A DNA stretch of 64,000 nucleotides from Flavobacterium enshiense (GTDB taxonomy: Bacteria; Bacteroidota; Bacteroidia; Flavobacteriales; Flavobacteriaceae), in NCBI RefSeq assembly GCF_022836875.1, contig NZ_CP090376.1, positions 434,001 to 498,000 on the forward strand, written 5' to 3'. Each line of letters opens with the position of its first letter. The first letter of the stretch is position 1. The translations under genes were made by a program, and so were the position numbers. This document shows, one piece after another, positions 55,228-62,930 of the stretch. The notes beneath the pieces are model-generated. The model was not told the origin of the DNA, ran no database searches, and worked only from the letters and a program-made list of their open reading frames with translations.

Positions 55228-55631
55228 TAGTCTCCTTTATAGTTTTTTAGCGTTTCCACTGAAATTTCGAAGGCTTCAGCGTATTTCGCCATAATTTTAT
55301 CATTCAATTTTTTAAATACCGTGGGTTTTCCATGACGTTTCACACGCCAAACCCACATACCCACATAACTTGCCAAAATATTCCAATCCATTTTATGCAC
55401 TTCCATAAAATATACAATCGGACTGGAAATCCCTGCTTTTACATCATTTTTGGCTTCTTCCACTCTTTCATTGATATCCTGAATGGAATTTTCAAGAGCA
55501 ATCGTCTTTGGCTCCCATCCCGAACTTAAAGCTGTGGTATAATTCCCGTTTTCGTCGGTTGCATAACAAAGCTCTTTCATATTGCTTTTTGAAAGATTGC
55601 TTTTGTCCTGCGGTACTTCTTCCTTCTTCAT
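55227..55631 (-). CDS. Conserved small cytoplasmic protein of unknown function
   Basis: A 134-residue protein with no signal peptide. It has a Ser/Lys-rich N-terminus and a helical body containing NVKAGI-like and VHKMDWNILASYVGMWVWRVKRHG segments, with an unusual cluster of Trp residues. No known domain is recognised. It lies between the BtrH_N gene (one-base overlap) and a hotdog gene (no gap), so it is translated as part of the unit and may assist BtrH_N. Confidence 0.72.
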   Translation of the reverse strand: MKKEEVPQDKSNLSKSNMKELCYATDENGNYTTALSSGWEPKTIALENSIQDINERVEEAKNDVKAGISSPIVYFMEVHKMDWNILASYVGMWVWRVKRHGKPTVFKKLNDKIMAKYAEAFEISVETLKNYKGD

Positions 55632-56093
55632 TTATCTTTTCTCCTGAATGAATAAATTTATTTCTGCTTCGAAAAGCAGTGCTTCCTCACAAAACGTATG
55701 ACACACCATCGTACCAATACTGTATTCATCTGTATCAAAACGGGAAAGCAAAACGCCATTGGTTGTAATGATACTTCCAACCTTTGGCAATTCATATACT
55801 GTTATTTTCTTTATGCCGCTGATAAAACCGATTACTTCGACACCTTCTTTTACCTGTTGGTTTTCATCTAAAAAAAAGAATTGCCCGACAATGGAAGAAC
55901 AAGTCTGTGCTCCGTTTTCAACAAGTCCTGTTTCCGAAAAAAAGCCATCGGCAACAAAAAGATTGTCATTTTTTATTTCAAAAATCGTTTTAACTTCAGT
56001 CGGGGTCAGCTCTAATATATAATCAACCATCAGCATCGGTTCACGATGCGGTAAAAACAATTTTATATCGATTACATTTTCGAACTGTTCCAT
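55632..56093 (-). CDS. Hotdog dehydratase-like protein (Glu-bearing subunit, copy 1)
   Basis: A 153-residue FabZ-like protein beginning IKLFLPHREPMLMVDYILEL, the usual FabZ start. The loop that should hold the catalytic His (GHFP) reads VADGFFSETG, so the His is absent. The Glu of the partner motif is kept (GLVENGAQT near residue 56). It probably pairs with the His-bearing protein encoded at 44436-44807 or a similar one. It directly follows the next hotdog gene after 3 bases. Confidence 0.83.
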   Translation of the reverse strand: MEQFENVIDIKLFLPHREPMLMVDYILELTPTEVKTIFEIKNDNLFVADGFFSETGLVENGAQTCSSIVGQFFFLDENQQVKEGVEVIGFISGIKKITVYELPKVGSIITTNGVLLSRFDTDEYSIGTMVCHTFCEEALLFEAEINLFIQEKR

Positions 56094-56096
56094 TAT

Positions 56097-56531
56097 TTAG
56101 GATGCCAAAACCGTTTTCATCTGCCCGCGGGCTATCTCGTTATCATCTATTTTCGTCACTATATCGACCAGTGTAACCCCCATGAATTCATGAAGCACAT
56201 TCACTGTAGTTACAATCGTATCACCTAATTTAGGCAAAGAGGTGATCTCAATCGACTTTATCGAACCTATGTACCCTGTTGGGGCCGGTTCGTTTTTTAA
56301 ATAAAACTGATAACCGGTATACAAAGCTACGGATTGCGCCATATGCTCAATAACGCCGGATTCCTGAAACAAATCTCCCCTTACAAAAATATTATCTGCA
56401 GTAACAGTTAAACCTGCTATCACTTCATTTTCTGAAAAAGACAGTAATTTATCCACCATCACAAATGGGAATTTTTGCGGTATAAGGTTACCGACAAAAA
56501 CTTTATCCGATATAGGAAGTACATATTCCAT
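56097..56531 (-). CDS. Hotdog dehydratase-like protein (Glu-bearing subunit, copy 2)
   Basis: A 144-residue hotdog protein with the start IPQKFPFVMVDKLLSF, a variant of the FabZ LPHRxPFxxVD. The His loop reads FVRGDLFQESG, lacking the catalytic His, while the Glu is kept in SGVIEHMAQSVAL near residue 57. It is therefore like its neighbour (copy 1) and may form a mixed dimer with a His-bearing subunit. The start at 56531 is chosen because it overlaps the darB stop in a TAATG arrangement. An alternative is 56537. Confidence 0.82.
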   Translation of the reverse strand: MEYVLPISDKVFVGNLIPQKFPFVMVDKLLSFSENEVIAGLTVTADNIFVRGDLFQESGVIEHMAQSVALYTGYQFYLKNEPAPTGYIGSIKSIEITSLPKLGDTIVTTVNVLHEFMGVTLVDIVTKIDDNEIARGQMKTVLAS

Positions 56532-57664
56532 TAGCATACGGTTAAATAAGCATAAGAATATGAGAATCGTCCGCTTTCAGGTACCGACAACATTACTTTA
56601 TCGCCCTTAACCAGTTTTCCGGAATTCATTAATTCTTCCAACATCAGATAGATAGATGCTGAACCCACGTTACCCACTTTTTTCAGGTTCATGAACCATT
56701 TTTCGCTTGGAATTTCAATCCCTCTTTCAGCAAGTGATTTAGCCAATCCTTCCACAAAATAATGGGAAGAAACATGGGGAAGAAAATAGGTTATATCTTC
56801 TGCCGTGACATTATTTTTATCCATGGCAGCCTTCATACTTTCAGCGCCTTTTTCAAGAATATAGCTATCGAGAAGTTTCACATCCTGTTTGATTGAAAAA
56901 ATTGACTCAGACAACCATTCGGTGGAACTGTAATCACTCCAAGGCTTGATTTCGCCATTTTCCAGCTTATCGCCGCCCGCATACATACAGGTTTCCAATT
57001 CATGTGCATAGGAAAAGGCTTCCATCCATTCAATCTTTAAAGAATTTTTACCTCTGGGTTTATTTTCAAGTAAAAAAGCTGCAGCGCCGTCAGACAACAT
57101 CCAACGTAAAAAATCTTTTTTGAAGGCAATTATTGGTTGTTCCTCAAGGCTTTTTAGGCTTGAAACTTCGTTTTGAAACTTTCCGGCAAGCATCCACGTT
57201 GACACCCTCTCCGAACCGGAACAAATGGCATTTTTAGTGTTTCCCGATTTTACGGAAAGATACCCAAATTTAAGAGCATTCATCCCCGCATTGCAAACTC
57301 CGGAAGACGAATTCAGTTCTACGGATTTATTTTTCATCAATCCGTGCACCATGGCCGCATGCGATGGCAATAACGTATCTGGCGTAGATGTTCCGCATGA
57401 AAGCAGTTCTACATCATTGGCCGTAAAAGTAGCATCAAAAAGGGTATTTATCGCATTGTTAGTCAGTTGGGCATTGGTATGAGTAGGTTTTCCTTCCCTG
57501 TCTAATGCATAGTAGCGAGAAGAAATTCCGTTATTTCTAAGGATTATTCTTCTGGCTTTTGAGGCAGTATTATTTATTAATCCAAGAAACGTTTCCATTT
57601 CGTCATTCGAAACCACTTCGTTAGGCAAATATTTCCCGGATTTTGTTATGTAGACTTCAAACAT
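56531..57664 (-). CDS. darB: DarB, ketoacyl synthase of dialkylresorcinol biosynthesis
   Basis: A 377-residue FabH (KAS III)-like condensing enzyme. The nucleophile lies in NSSSGVCNAGMNALKFGYLS near residue 117. A His is in YFLPHVSSHYFVEGLA and the Asn site in KKVGNVGSASIYLMLEEL. DarB joins two fatty-acyl units to form the precursor of the dialkylresorcinol half of flexirubin. The start at 57664 (MFEVYITKSGKYLPNEVV) fits the family, and an upstream start at 57781 would overlap darA. It follows darA after 17 bases. Confidence 0.9.
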   Translation of the reverse strand: MFEVYITKSGKYLPNEVVSNDEMETFLGLINNTASKARRIILRNNGISSRYYALDREGKPTHTNAQLTNNAINTLFDATFTANDVELLSCGTSTPDTLLPSHAAMVHGLMKNKSVELNSSSGVCNAGMNALKFGYLSVKSGNTKNAICSGSERVSTWMLAGKFQNEVSSLKSLEEQPIIAFKKDFLRWMLSDGAAAFLLENKPRGKNSLKIEWMEAFSYAHELETCMYAGGDKLENGEIKPWSDYSSTEWLSESIFSIKQDVKLLDSYILEKGAESMKAAMDKNNVTAEDITYFLPHVSSHYFVEGLAKSLAERGIEIPSEKWFMNLKKVGNVGSASIYLMLEELMNSGKLVKGDKVMLSVPESGRFSYSYAYLTVC

Positions 57665-57681
57665 AGTATTCCATAATTCTT

Positions 57682-58584
57682 TTAAACCCCCTGAAAATAG
57701 GCTTTTTCTTTTCTTCTTTTGGCGAATTTCAAAGGATATGTAAAAAGGTGCAAGATATAGACAATTGGTGACATTACCCAAATTGCCACCAACAAATAAA
57801 TATTAAAGCCCTTAAGCCAAGCCGGACGTGAATCGGTCTTTCCGATTATTAAATTAGCCCAAATTTTGAACATTTTATTGGCTTTTTTATCCATTTCAAT
57901 TAAAAATGGGCGAATTTCGACAGCATCTTTTGCGACAAGATCTGTCTGTAAATCGGTATACGAATTACTTTTCAGGTACTTTAAAATGATTTTTCCGAAT
58001 TTTGAAGATTCCTTAATGTCTTTTTCTGAAACTCCTGGCTTCGGAAAAACCCCCAAATACTTCTTTTTCTCTCCCGAAAACATCCATTTTACGATAGTTA
58101 TAACACTGATGTGATTGATATGTCTGTCTACCAACACCACATTACCCACTAATTTTGCACCGGCTTCCTGTAACAGTTTTTTCATTTTTTCCTGTGCCAA
58201 AGCCCACATATTACGACAACCTATAACCGTAACCACGGGTGTACTTTCTAATAATCGTTTGGCAAAGTCGCTTTTGAGAAAAGAATTTACCGGAATGGAA
58301 GGTGATAAATACCAAACCTGATAAGCCAAAAGTACCAAATCGTATTTTTTAGCCAAAACCTCCTCAGAAGGCGTTACAATTTTAGACGGAACCTGAAGAA
58401 ACGACTCGGGAAAAGCATCGAAAAAAGCTTCTTTTTCCCATGGAAAAGGAAATGATTTTTCCAATACGATGGGACAGAAAGTGACTGAAACTTCAGAATC
58501 CTCCAACAAAGGTTTCGCGACGGTTCGCGCAATTTCTTCCAATTGCCCTGACTGTGAATAATAAACTACGAGTACGTTTTTCAT
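57682..58584 (-). CDS. darA: DarA, dialkylresorcinol condensing/aromatising enzyme
   Basis: A 300-residue protein with a flavodoxin-like N-terminus (KNVLVVYYSQSGQLEEIARTVAKPLL) and a C-terminal hydrophobic region (FNIYLLVAIWVMSPIVYILHLFTYPL). It matches my memory of DarA proteins of flexirubin clusters, which act with DarB to close and aromatise the resorcinol ring. It is directly upstream of darB, as in Flavobacterium johnsoniae. The 152-base gap upstream (58585-58736) may hold a secondary promoter, but I found no TAnnTTTG element in it. Confidence 0.87.
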   Translation of the reverse strand: MKNVLVVYYSQSGQLEEIARTVAKPLLEDSEVSVTFCPIVLEKSFPFPWEKEAFFDAFPESFLQVPSKIVTPSEEVLAKKYDLVLLAYQVWYLSPSIPVNSFLKSDFAKRLLESTPVVTVIGCRNMWALAQEKMKKLLQEAGAKLVGNVVLVDRHINHISVITIVKWMFSGEKKKYLGVFPKPGVSEKDIKESSKFGKIILKYLKSNSYTDLQTDLVAKDAVEIRPFLIEMDKKANKMFKIWANLIIGKTDSRPAWLKGFNIYLLVAIWVMSPIVYILHLFTYPLKFAKRRKEKAYFQGV

Positions 58585-58736
58585 AGGTCTTTGATATATA
58601 GACTAAAGGACAATGCAGACTTATTTAAAATTCAACCTGCATTAACTTTCGGGCTGTAAAAATAAGTATTTTATTTGGTGAGGAATCAAAATAAAAAACC
58701 GACTGAAATCCTGAATAAATTTCATAAAGACCTGTT

Positions 58737-59618
58737 TTATTTTTCAGGTTGGTTCCAGAACATAAAGTAATTAAACCACTGTAAAGGATATTTCAGAAGC
58801 ATACCCTCAACGCTTTCAGTATAAGCCTTTAAAAGTCCTTTTTCGTCGCGTTGTTTAACATCAGCTTTTCGGGCATAAAGATGATAATGAAGATTCGGTT
58901 CTTTCATTACGTAAACAAAAACAACCGGAACTTTTAAACGGGAAGCAATCAAAAACGGGCCCGCTGGAAAATTGGCTTCCGCTCCCAAAAGCGTTTCTGT
59001 CATGTATTTGGTTCCTTCAAAATAGCGGTCTCCGGTAAAACATATCAGTTCATTTTTTGAAAGCGCATTGTTAATTTCGAAGATATGAGACAGATCTTCT
59101 TTAATTACAATAAATTTAACGGAAGATTTCTTTGTAACACTTTCCAGATACTCTTTTATCTGAGAATGTTCCATGTCTGTAGTTACCAGATTGATTTGGC
59201 AATCAAAATCGATTTCCTCGAAAAAACGGTCGGCTATTTCAAAATTCCCAAGGTGTGCACTGATTAAAACGCCTCCTTTTTTCTCAGCCAAAAGTTCTCG
59301 CAGCAATTCAATCCCGTCAAACTCATAGGTAAATTTATCACGTAAACCGGCGGCAATTGCTGTTTTATCAATCAGTGTCTGACCGAAAGTAAAATAGCTT
59401 TTATAAACCATTACTTTCGATTTAAAAAAGGAATACCCAAGTCGATTCTGGAAGTAATAAAACATTGCCCGATTGGAATTCCGTTCGAATATAAAATAAT
59501 AAAAAGCTACAAAAACCAAAACAGAATAAGCCGCTTTGATTCCGAGCTTTTTTATACAAAAAACAAATATTTTATACCCTAAAAGAGTCCCTTTAGACTT
59601 ACCATCCCATTGACTCAT
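58737..59618 (-). CDS. LpxL/HtrB-type lipid acyltransferase
   Basis: A 293-residue membrane-associated acyltransferase of the lipid A late-acyltransferase family. The motif ISAHLGNFEIADRFF near residue 117 gives HX4E. An N-terminal hydrophobic helix (AYSVLVFVAFYYFIFERNSNR) and FTGDRYFEGTKYMTETLLG are typical. Aryl-polyene clusters contain a homologue that attaches an acyl or polyenoyl group to the lipid anchor, so this is another candidate for the pigment ester bond. It is 6 bases after the second ACP gene. Confidence 0.87.
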   Translation of the reverse strand: MSQWDGKSKGTLLGYKIFVFCIKKLGIKAAYSVLVFVAFYYFIFERNSNRAMFYYFQNRLGYSFFKSKVMVYKSYFTFGQTLIDKTAIAAGLRDKFTYEFDGIELLRELLAEKKGGVLISAHLGNFEIADRFFEEIDFDCQINLVTTDMEHSQIKEYLESVTKKSSVKFIVIKEDLSHIFEINNALSKNELICFTGDRYFEGTKYMTETLLGAEANFPAGPFLIASRLKVPVVFVYVMKEPNLHYHLYARKADVKQRDEKGLLKAYTESVEGMLLKYPLQWFNYFMFWNQPEK

Positions 59619-59624
59619 AGCGCA

Positions 59625-59876
59625 TTATTTCTTATTCTGGATTTTAGTCTCTATCAGTTTATAAAAATCATTAAATGTAGAAATTCCTGCAAAATCAGCT
59701 TCTCCCAGCTTTACACCGAAATTAGACTCAATTGCCACAACCAAATCAACATAATCCAAACTGTCTAAACCCAATGTATCTTTAAGGTTTGATTCTGGGG
59801 AGATAATGTCGGCATCTACTTCAAACTCATCAACAAAAATTTCATTAATCTTCTCTAAAATCAAATCGGTACTCAT
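59625..59876 (-). CDS. Acyl carrier protein (pigment cluster, second copy)
   Basis: An 83-residue ACP with the phosphopantetheine Ser in DTLGLDSLDYVDLVVAI near residue 38. It differs clearly from the other ACP in the cluster (49758-50015), so the two may carry different intermediates. It lies 2 bases after the ketosynthase gene upstream. Confidence 0.92.
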   Translation of the reverse strand: MSTDLILEKINEIFVDEFEVDADIISPESNLKDTLGLDSLDYVDLVVAIESNFGVKLGEADFAGISTFNDFYKLIETKIQNKK

Positions 59877-59878
59877 AA

Positions 59879-61105
59879 CTATTCTTTAAATTTTTTAACC
59901 ACAACTGCTGAATTTGTCCCACCAAATCCAAAAGAATTCGACAAATATATGTCAAAATTTTTATTTACAGTCTTAGTCGCAATATTTAACTTTTTAGAAT
60001 CCTCGTCAGGATTTTCGAAATTGATATTAGGAGCTATGAAATCATTTTGCATCATAATAGCAGAATAAATCACCTCACTGGCGCCTGCCATCCAACATTC
60101 GTGGCCCGTCATCGATTTTGTTGAACTTACGTAAGGGTTACTGTCACCAAAAACTTCATAGATAGCTTTAGCTTCGTTTGCATCCCCAAGTGGTGTTGAC
60201 GTTGCATGCGCATTGATATAATCTACTTCATGCGGCTGAATACCTGCCTGTTCCAAAGCTCGACGCATGGCAGCAGCAGGCCCTTCAACATTTGGAGTCG
60301 AGATATGACCTCCGTTAGAAGAAACACCATATCCGATAATTTCGGCTATTATGGGAGCACCGCGTTTTACCGCCGACTCATAACTTTCAATGATTAATGT
60401 CGCAGCTCCTCCACTTGGCACCAATCCGGTACGACCGGAATCAAAAGGGCGTGATGCTTTAGCGGGCTCTGCTTCGTTAGTGGAAAAAACACCCAAACCA
60501 TCGAAACTGGCCATAGCATATTTGTTGATTTCCTGAGCACCTCCGCAAATAATCATATCCTGCATCCCACTTTGGATTAACAAAAACCCAAGTCCTATAG
60601 AATGTGATCCACTCGCACAGGCAGCACTTATGGTCATATTCACGCCTCGTAATCTAAAAATAGTAGACAAATTCATGGTAACGGTTGAGTTCATCGATTT
60701 AAAAATCGCTCCCGAACCAATTAAAGCGGTATCTTTCTTATCACGTATAATATCTGTAGCTTCAATAATCGACTTGGAAACACTATCATTTCCGTATAGG
60801 ATTCCCACTTCGTTTTCGTCGAAAAAACTATCTTCAATCTTAGCGTTTTTCAATGCCTCTATGGTAGCCATATAAGCATATTCGGTTTCTTCACCAACGC
60901 TAATGCGCTGACGACGATTCAACAGGTTTTTCAGATTTGGTTTCGGAACCATGCCTGTTATGGCCGACTGAAAACCAAATTCTTTTCTTTCCTCATCATA
61001 CACGATTCCCGATTTCCCTTCATAAAGTGATTGTTTCACCTCTTCTATTGAAGTTCCAATACAGGAATAAATTCCCATCCCGGTAATTACAACTCTTCTG
61101 CTCAT
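59879..61105 (-). CDS. Beta-ketoacyl-ACP synthase (FabB/FabF-like)
   Basis: A 408-residue intact ketosynthase: the Cys in TISAACASGSHSIGLGFL near residue 165, and the His residues in NAHATSTPLGDANEAKA near residue 302 and STKSMTGHECWMAGASE near residue 337. The Cys-containing AACASG and the TGHECW variants differ from the other two ketosynthases in the cluster. This hints at a different chain-length range. It forms a tight unit with the ACP and LpxL-like genes downstream. Confidence 0.9.
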   Translation of the reverse strand: MSRRVVITGMGIYSCIGTSIEEVKQSLYEGKSGIVYDEERKEFGFQSAITGMVPKPNLKNLLNRRQRISVGEETEYAYMATIEALKNAKIEDSFFDENEVGILYGNDSVSKSIIEATDIIRDKKDTALIGSGAIFKSMNSTVTMNLSTIFRLRGVNMTISAACASGSHSIGLGFLLIQSGMQDMIICGGAQEINKYAMASFDGLGVFSTNEAEPAKASRPFDSGRTGLVPSGGAATLIIESYESAVKRGAPIIAEIIGYGVSSNGGHISTPNVEGPAAAMRRALEQAGIQPHEVDYINAHATSTPLGDANEAKAIYEVFGDSNPYVSSTKSMTGHECWMAGASEVIYSAIMMQNDFIAPNINFENPDEDSKKLNIATKTVNKNFDIYLSNSFGFGGTNSAVVVKKFKE

Positions 61106-61175
61106 TTTATTATTTCTGTGAATCCAAATTTAGGCTAAAACCTGTAAACAACTCATTTTCAGATTAACTGAATAG

Positions 61176-61907
61176 TTACGAATAAATTCCTCCGTTAATA
61201 TTAATAACTTCTCCGGTAATGTAACCTGCTTTATCGGAAGCCAAAAAGCCTACTAATTCGGCTACTTCTTCGGCTTCTCCAAAACGATTGGCCGGTACCA
61301 TTTTAATTAATTCTTTTTCATCCAGCTGACTGGTCATATCCGTACGGATAAAGCCCGGCGCCACGGCATTAACCGTTATATTACGCTTTGCCACTTCCTG
61401 AGCCAAAGCCTTGGTAGCCGCAACCACGGCGCCTTTCGCAGCTGAATAATTCGTTTGTCCTGCCGTCCCTTTTACTCCCGACACGGAAACCATATTTATA
61501 ATACGACCATATTTATTACGCAACATTCTCTGAATGAAGAAATTTGTTACATTAAAAAAGCCGTTCAAACTGGTGTTTATAACATTGTTCCAATCCTCAT
61601 GCGACATCCACATGAACAAACCGTCACGTGTGATTCCGGCATTGTTTACAATAACTTCCACCACGGCATCGGGATTAGCTTCCTGCCAGGCAGTCAATAC
61701 ATTTTTAACTTCTTCCGCATCGGAGACATTAAATTGAATTATCTCTCCGGTCGCTCCCTTTTTAACCACTTCTTCCAAAGTTTTTTCGGCAGCTTCCTGA
61801 TTATACTGATAATTAATTAATATATGATACTTTTTATTTTCAGCTAATTTTTGACAGATAGCACTTCCGATTCCACGGGAGCCACCTGTGATTAGAGCAC
61901 ATTTCAT
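61176..61907 (-). CDS. fabG: 3-oxoacyl-ACP reductase (FabG-like)
   Basis: A 243-residue short-chain dehydrogenase. The NADPH motif is ALITGGSRGIGSAICQKLAE, the NNAG motif is near residue 88, and the catalytic Ser-Tyr-Lys triad is in MVSVSGVKG and TNYSAAKGAVVAATKAL. It would reduce the beta-keto group in each polyene extension cycle before dehydration. It is separated from the ketosynthase gene by 70 bases and from the upstream gene by 165 bases (61908-62072). The latter gap is AT-rich and may hold a promoter. Confidence 0.93.
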   Translation of the reverse strand: MKCALITGGSRGIGSAICQKLAENKKYHILINYQYNQEAAEKTLEEVVKKGATGEIIQFNVSDAEEVKNVLTAWQEANPDAVVEVIVNNAGITRDGLFMWMSHEDWNNVINTSLNGFFNVTNFFIQRMLRNKYGRIINMVSVSGVKGTAGQTNYSAAKGAVVAATKALAQEVAKRNITVNAVAPGFIRTDMTSQLDEKELIKMVPANRFGEAEEVAELVGFLASDKAGYITGEVININGGIYS

Positions 61908-62072
61908 AGTTCTTTATTTTTGAAACAATTCAGCTTTACTTCACATAGATTTCGTCACACTTCCCCTCTCAGCTTAAGAAAATCCCATTTTTTCAACTAG
62001 CAAAAAATGAAGTTCTAAAAAAAGGGACAAACATTTAAAAACAAGATGAAGTCTAAACACATGTAAATCAAA

Positions 62073-62891
62073 CTATTCTTTTTTATTATCGCTATTTAAT
62101 AAATAACTTAAACAAAGATTTTCTTTAACTTCAACATCACCTTCCCAATTAATAGTACCCTTACCAGCAGCGGTAAAACGATGCCTCCCAGGTTTAACTT
62201 CTATAGTAACTACTCCAGCGGCAGAACATTGAGGTTGAGAAGCAAATGCTTCACCAAGTTCTCCGTAATATTTTTTATCTAAGAATACTTTTACTTCTTT
62301 TATTTTTTTTGAATCACACCAAAATGAAATAAAACCTGAATCTAAAGGTTTGTCAACTACTGAGGGCTGCTCTAAATCATTTGTAAAATATAATTCTAAA
62401 GTTACTGTTTCCCCTTCAAAATCAACACTAATCAAACCCTTCCCTTTTTTAATAGCCGATAGAACATTAAATGACATCGACATTCGGGCCCAATTATCAA
62501 TTACAAATTCTTTAATTTCATTGTTTTTTATCAACACTTTTGCAGGAGCACAATAGTTATAACTATCAGTAGCGACAATTGAATGCCAACCATCAATAAT
62601 TTTTGCAGGATAATGCTCAGAATCATTATAAGTTTTTTTGATTAAATTAACTTTTGCCTGTGTTTCTAATAAATTCCCTTCTCTTTTCTTTTTATTAACA
62701 ATCGTCTTTTTTATTGAAGATGCTCCGTAAGTAATTGTATTAATATGACTCTTAATACTAAAAACATTAAAGTTAGGTCTTTTGCCAGTTTGATCCTCTG
62801 CACTAACTTCTAATGAATCAATCTTCATGTATTTCTGTGCATTCGCAATTGATGAAAATATTAGAACTATTATGATAATTTTTAATTTCAT
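62073..62891 (-). CDS. Secreted protein of unknown function (low-GC, within pigment cluster)
   Basis: A 272-residue exported protein with a signal peptide (MKLKIIIIVLIFSSIANAQKY). The C-terminus (VEVKPGRHRFTAAGKGTINWEGDVEV) resembles a PEGA-type beta sandwich. Four Cys residues are present in NYCAPAKVL, SFWCDSKKI, QPQCSAAGV and ENLCLSYLL, which may form disulfides. The gene is noticeably richer in A and T than its neighbours and looks like an insertion between FabG and the ammonia-lyase. No role in pigment synthesis is evident. Confidence 0.75.
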   Translation of the reverse strand: MKLKIIIIVLIFSSIANAQKYMKIDSLEVSAEDQTGKRPNFNVFSIKSHINTITYGASSIKKTIVNKKKREGNLLETQAKVNLIKKTYNDSEHYPAKIIDGWHSIVATDSYNYCAPAKVLIKNNEIKEFVIDNWARMSMSFNVLSAIKKGKGLISVDFEGETVTLELYFTNDLEQPSVVDKPLDSGFISFWCDSKKIKEVKVFLDKKYYGELGEAFASQPQCSAAGVVTIEVKPGRHRFTAAGKGTINWEGDVEVKENLCLSYLLNSDNKKE

Positions 62892-62930
62892 TTTTTTTAT
62901 TAGTTTATTATCTTTTGCCAGATTAAAAAG

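Noticed and set aside
57665-57781. N-terminal extension of DarB
   Set aside because: It overlaps the end of darA, is basic and unlike FabH-type starts. The ATG at 57664 gives the normal N-terminus.
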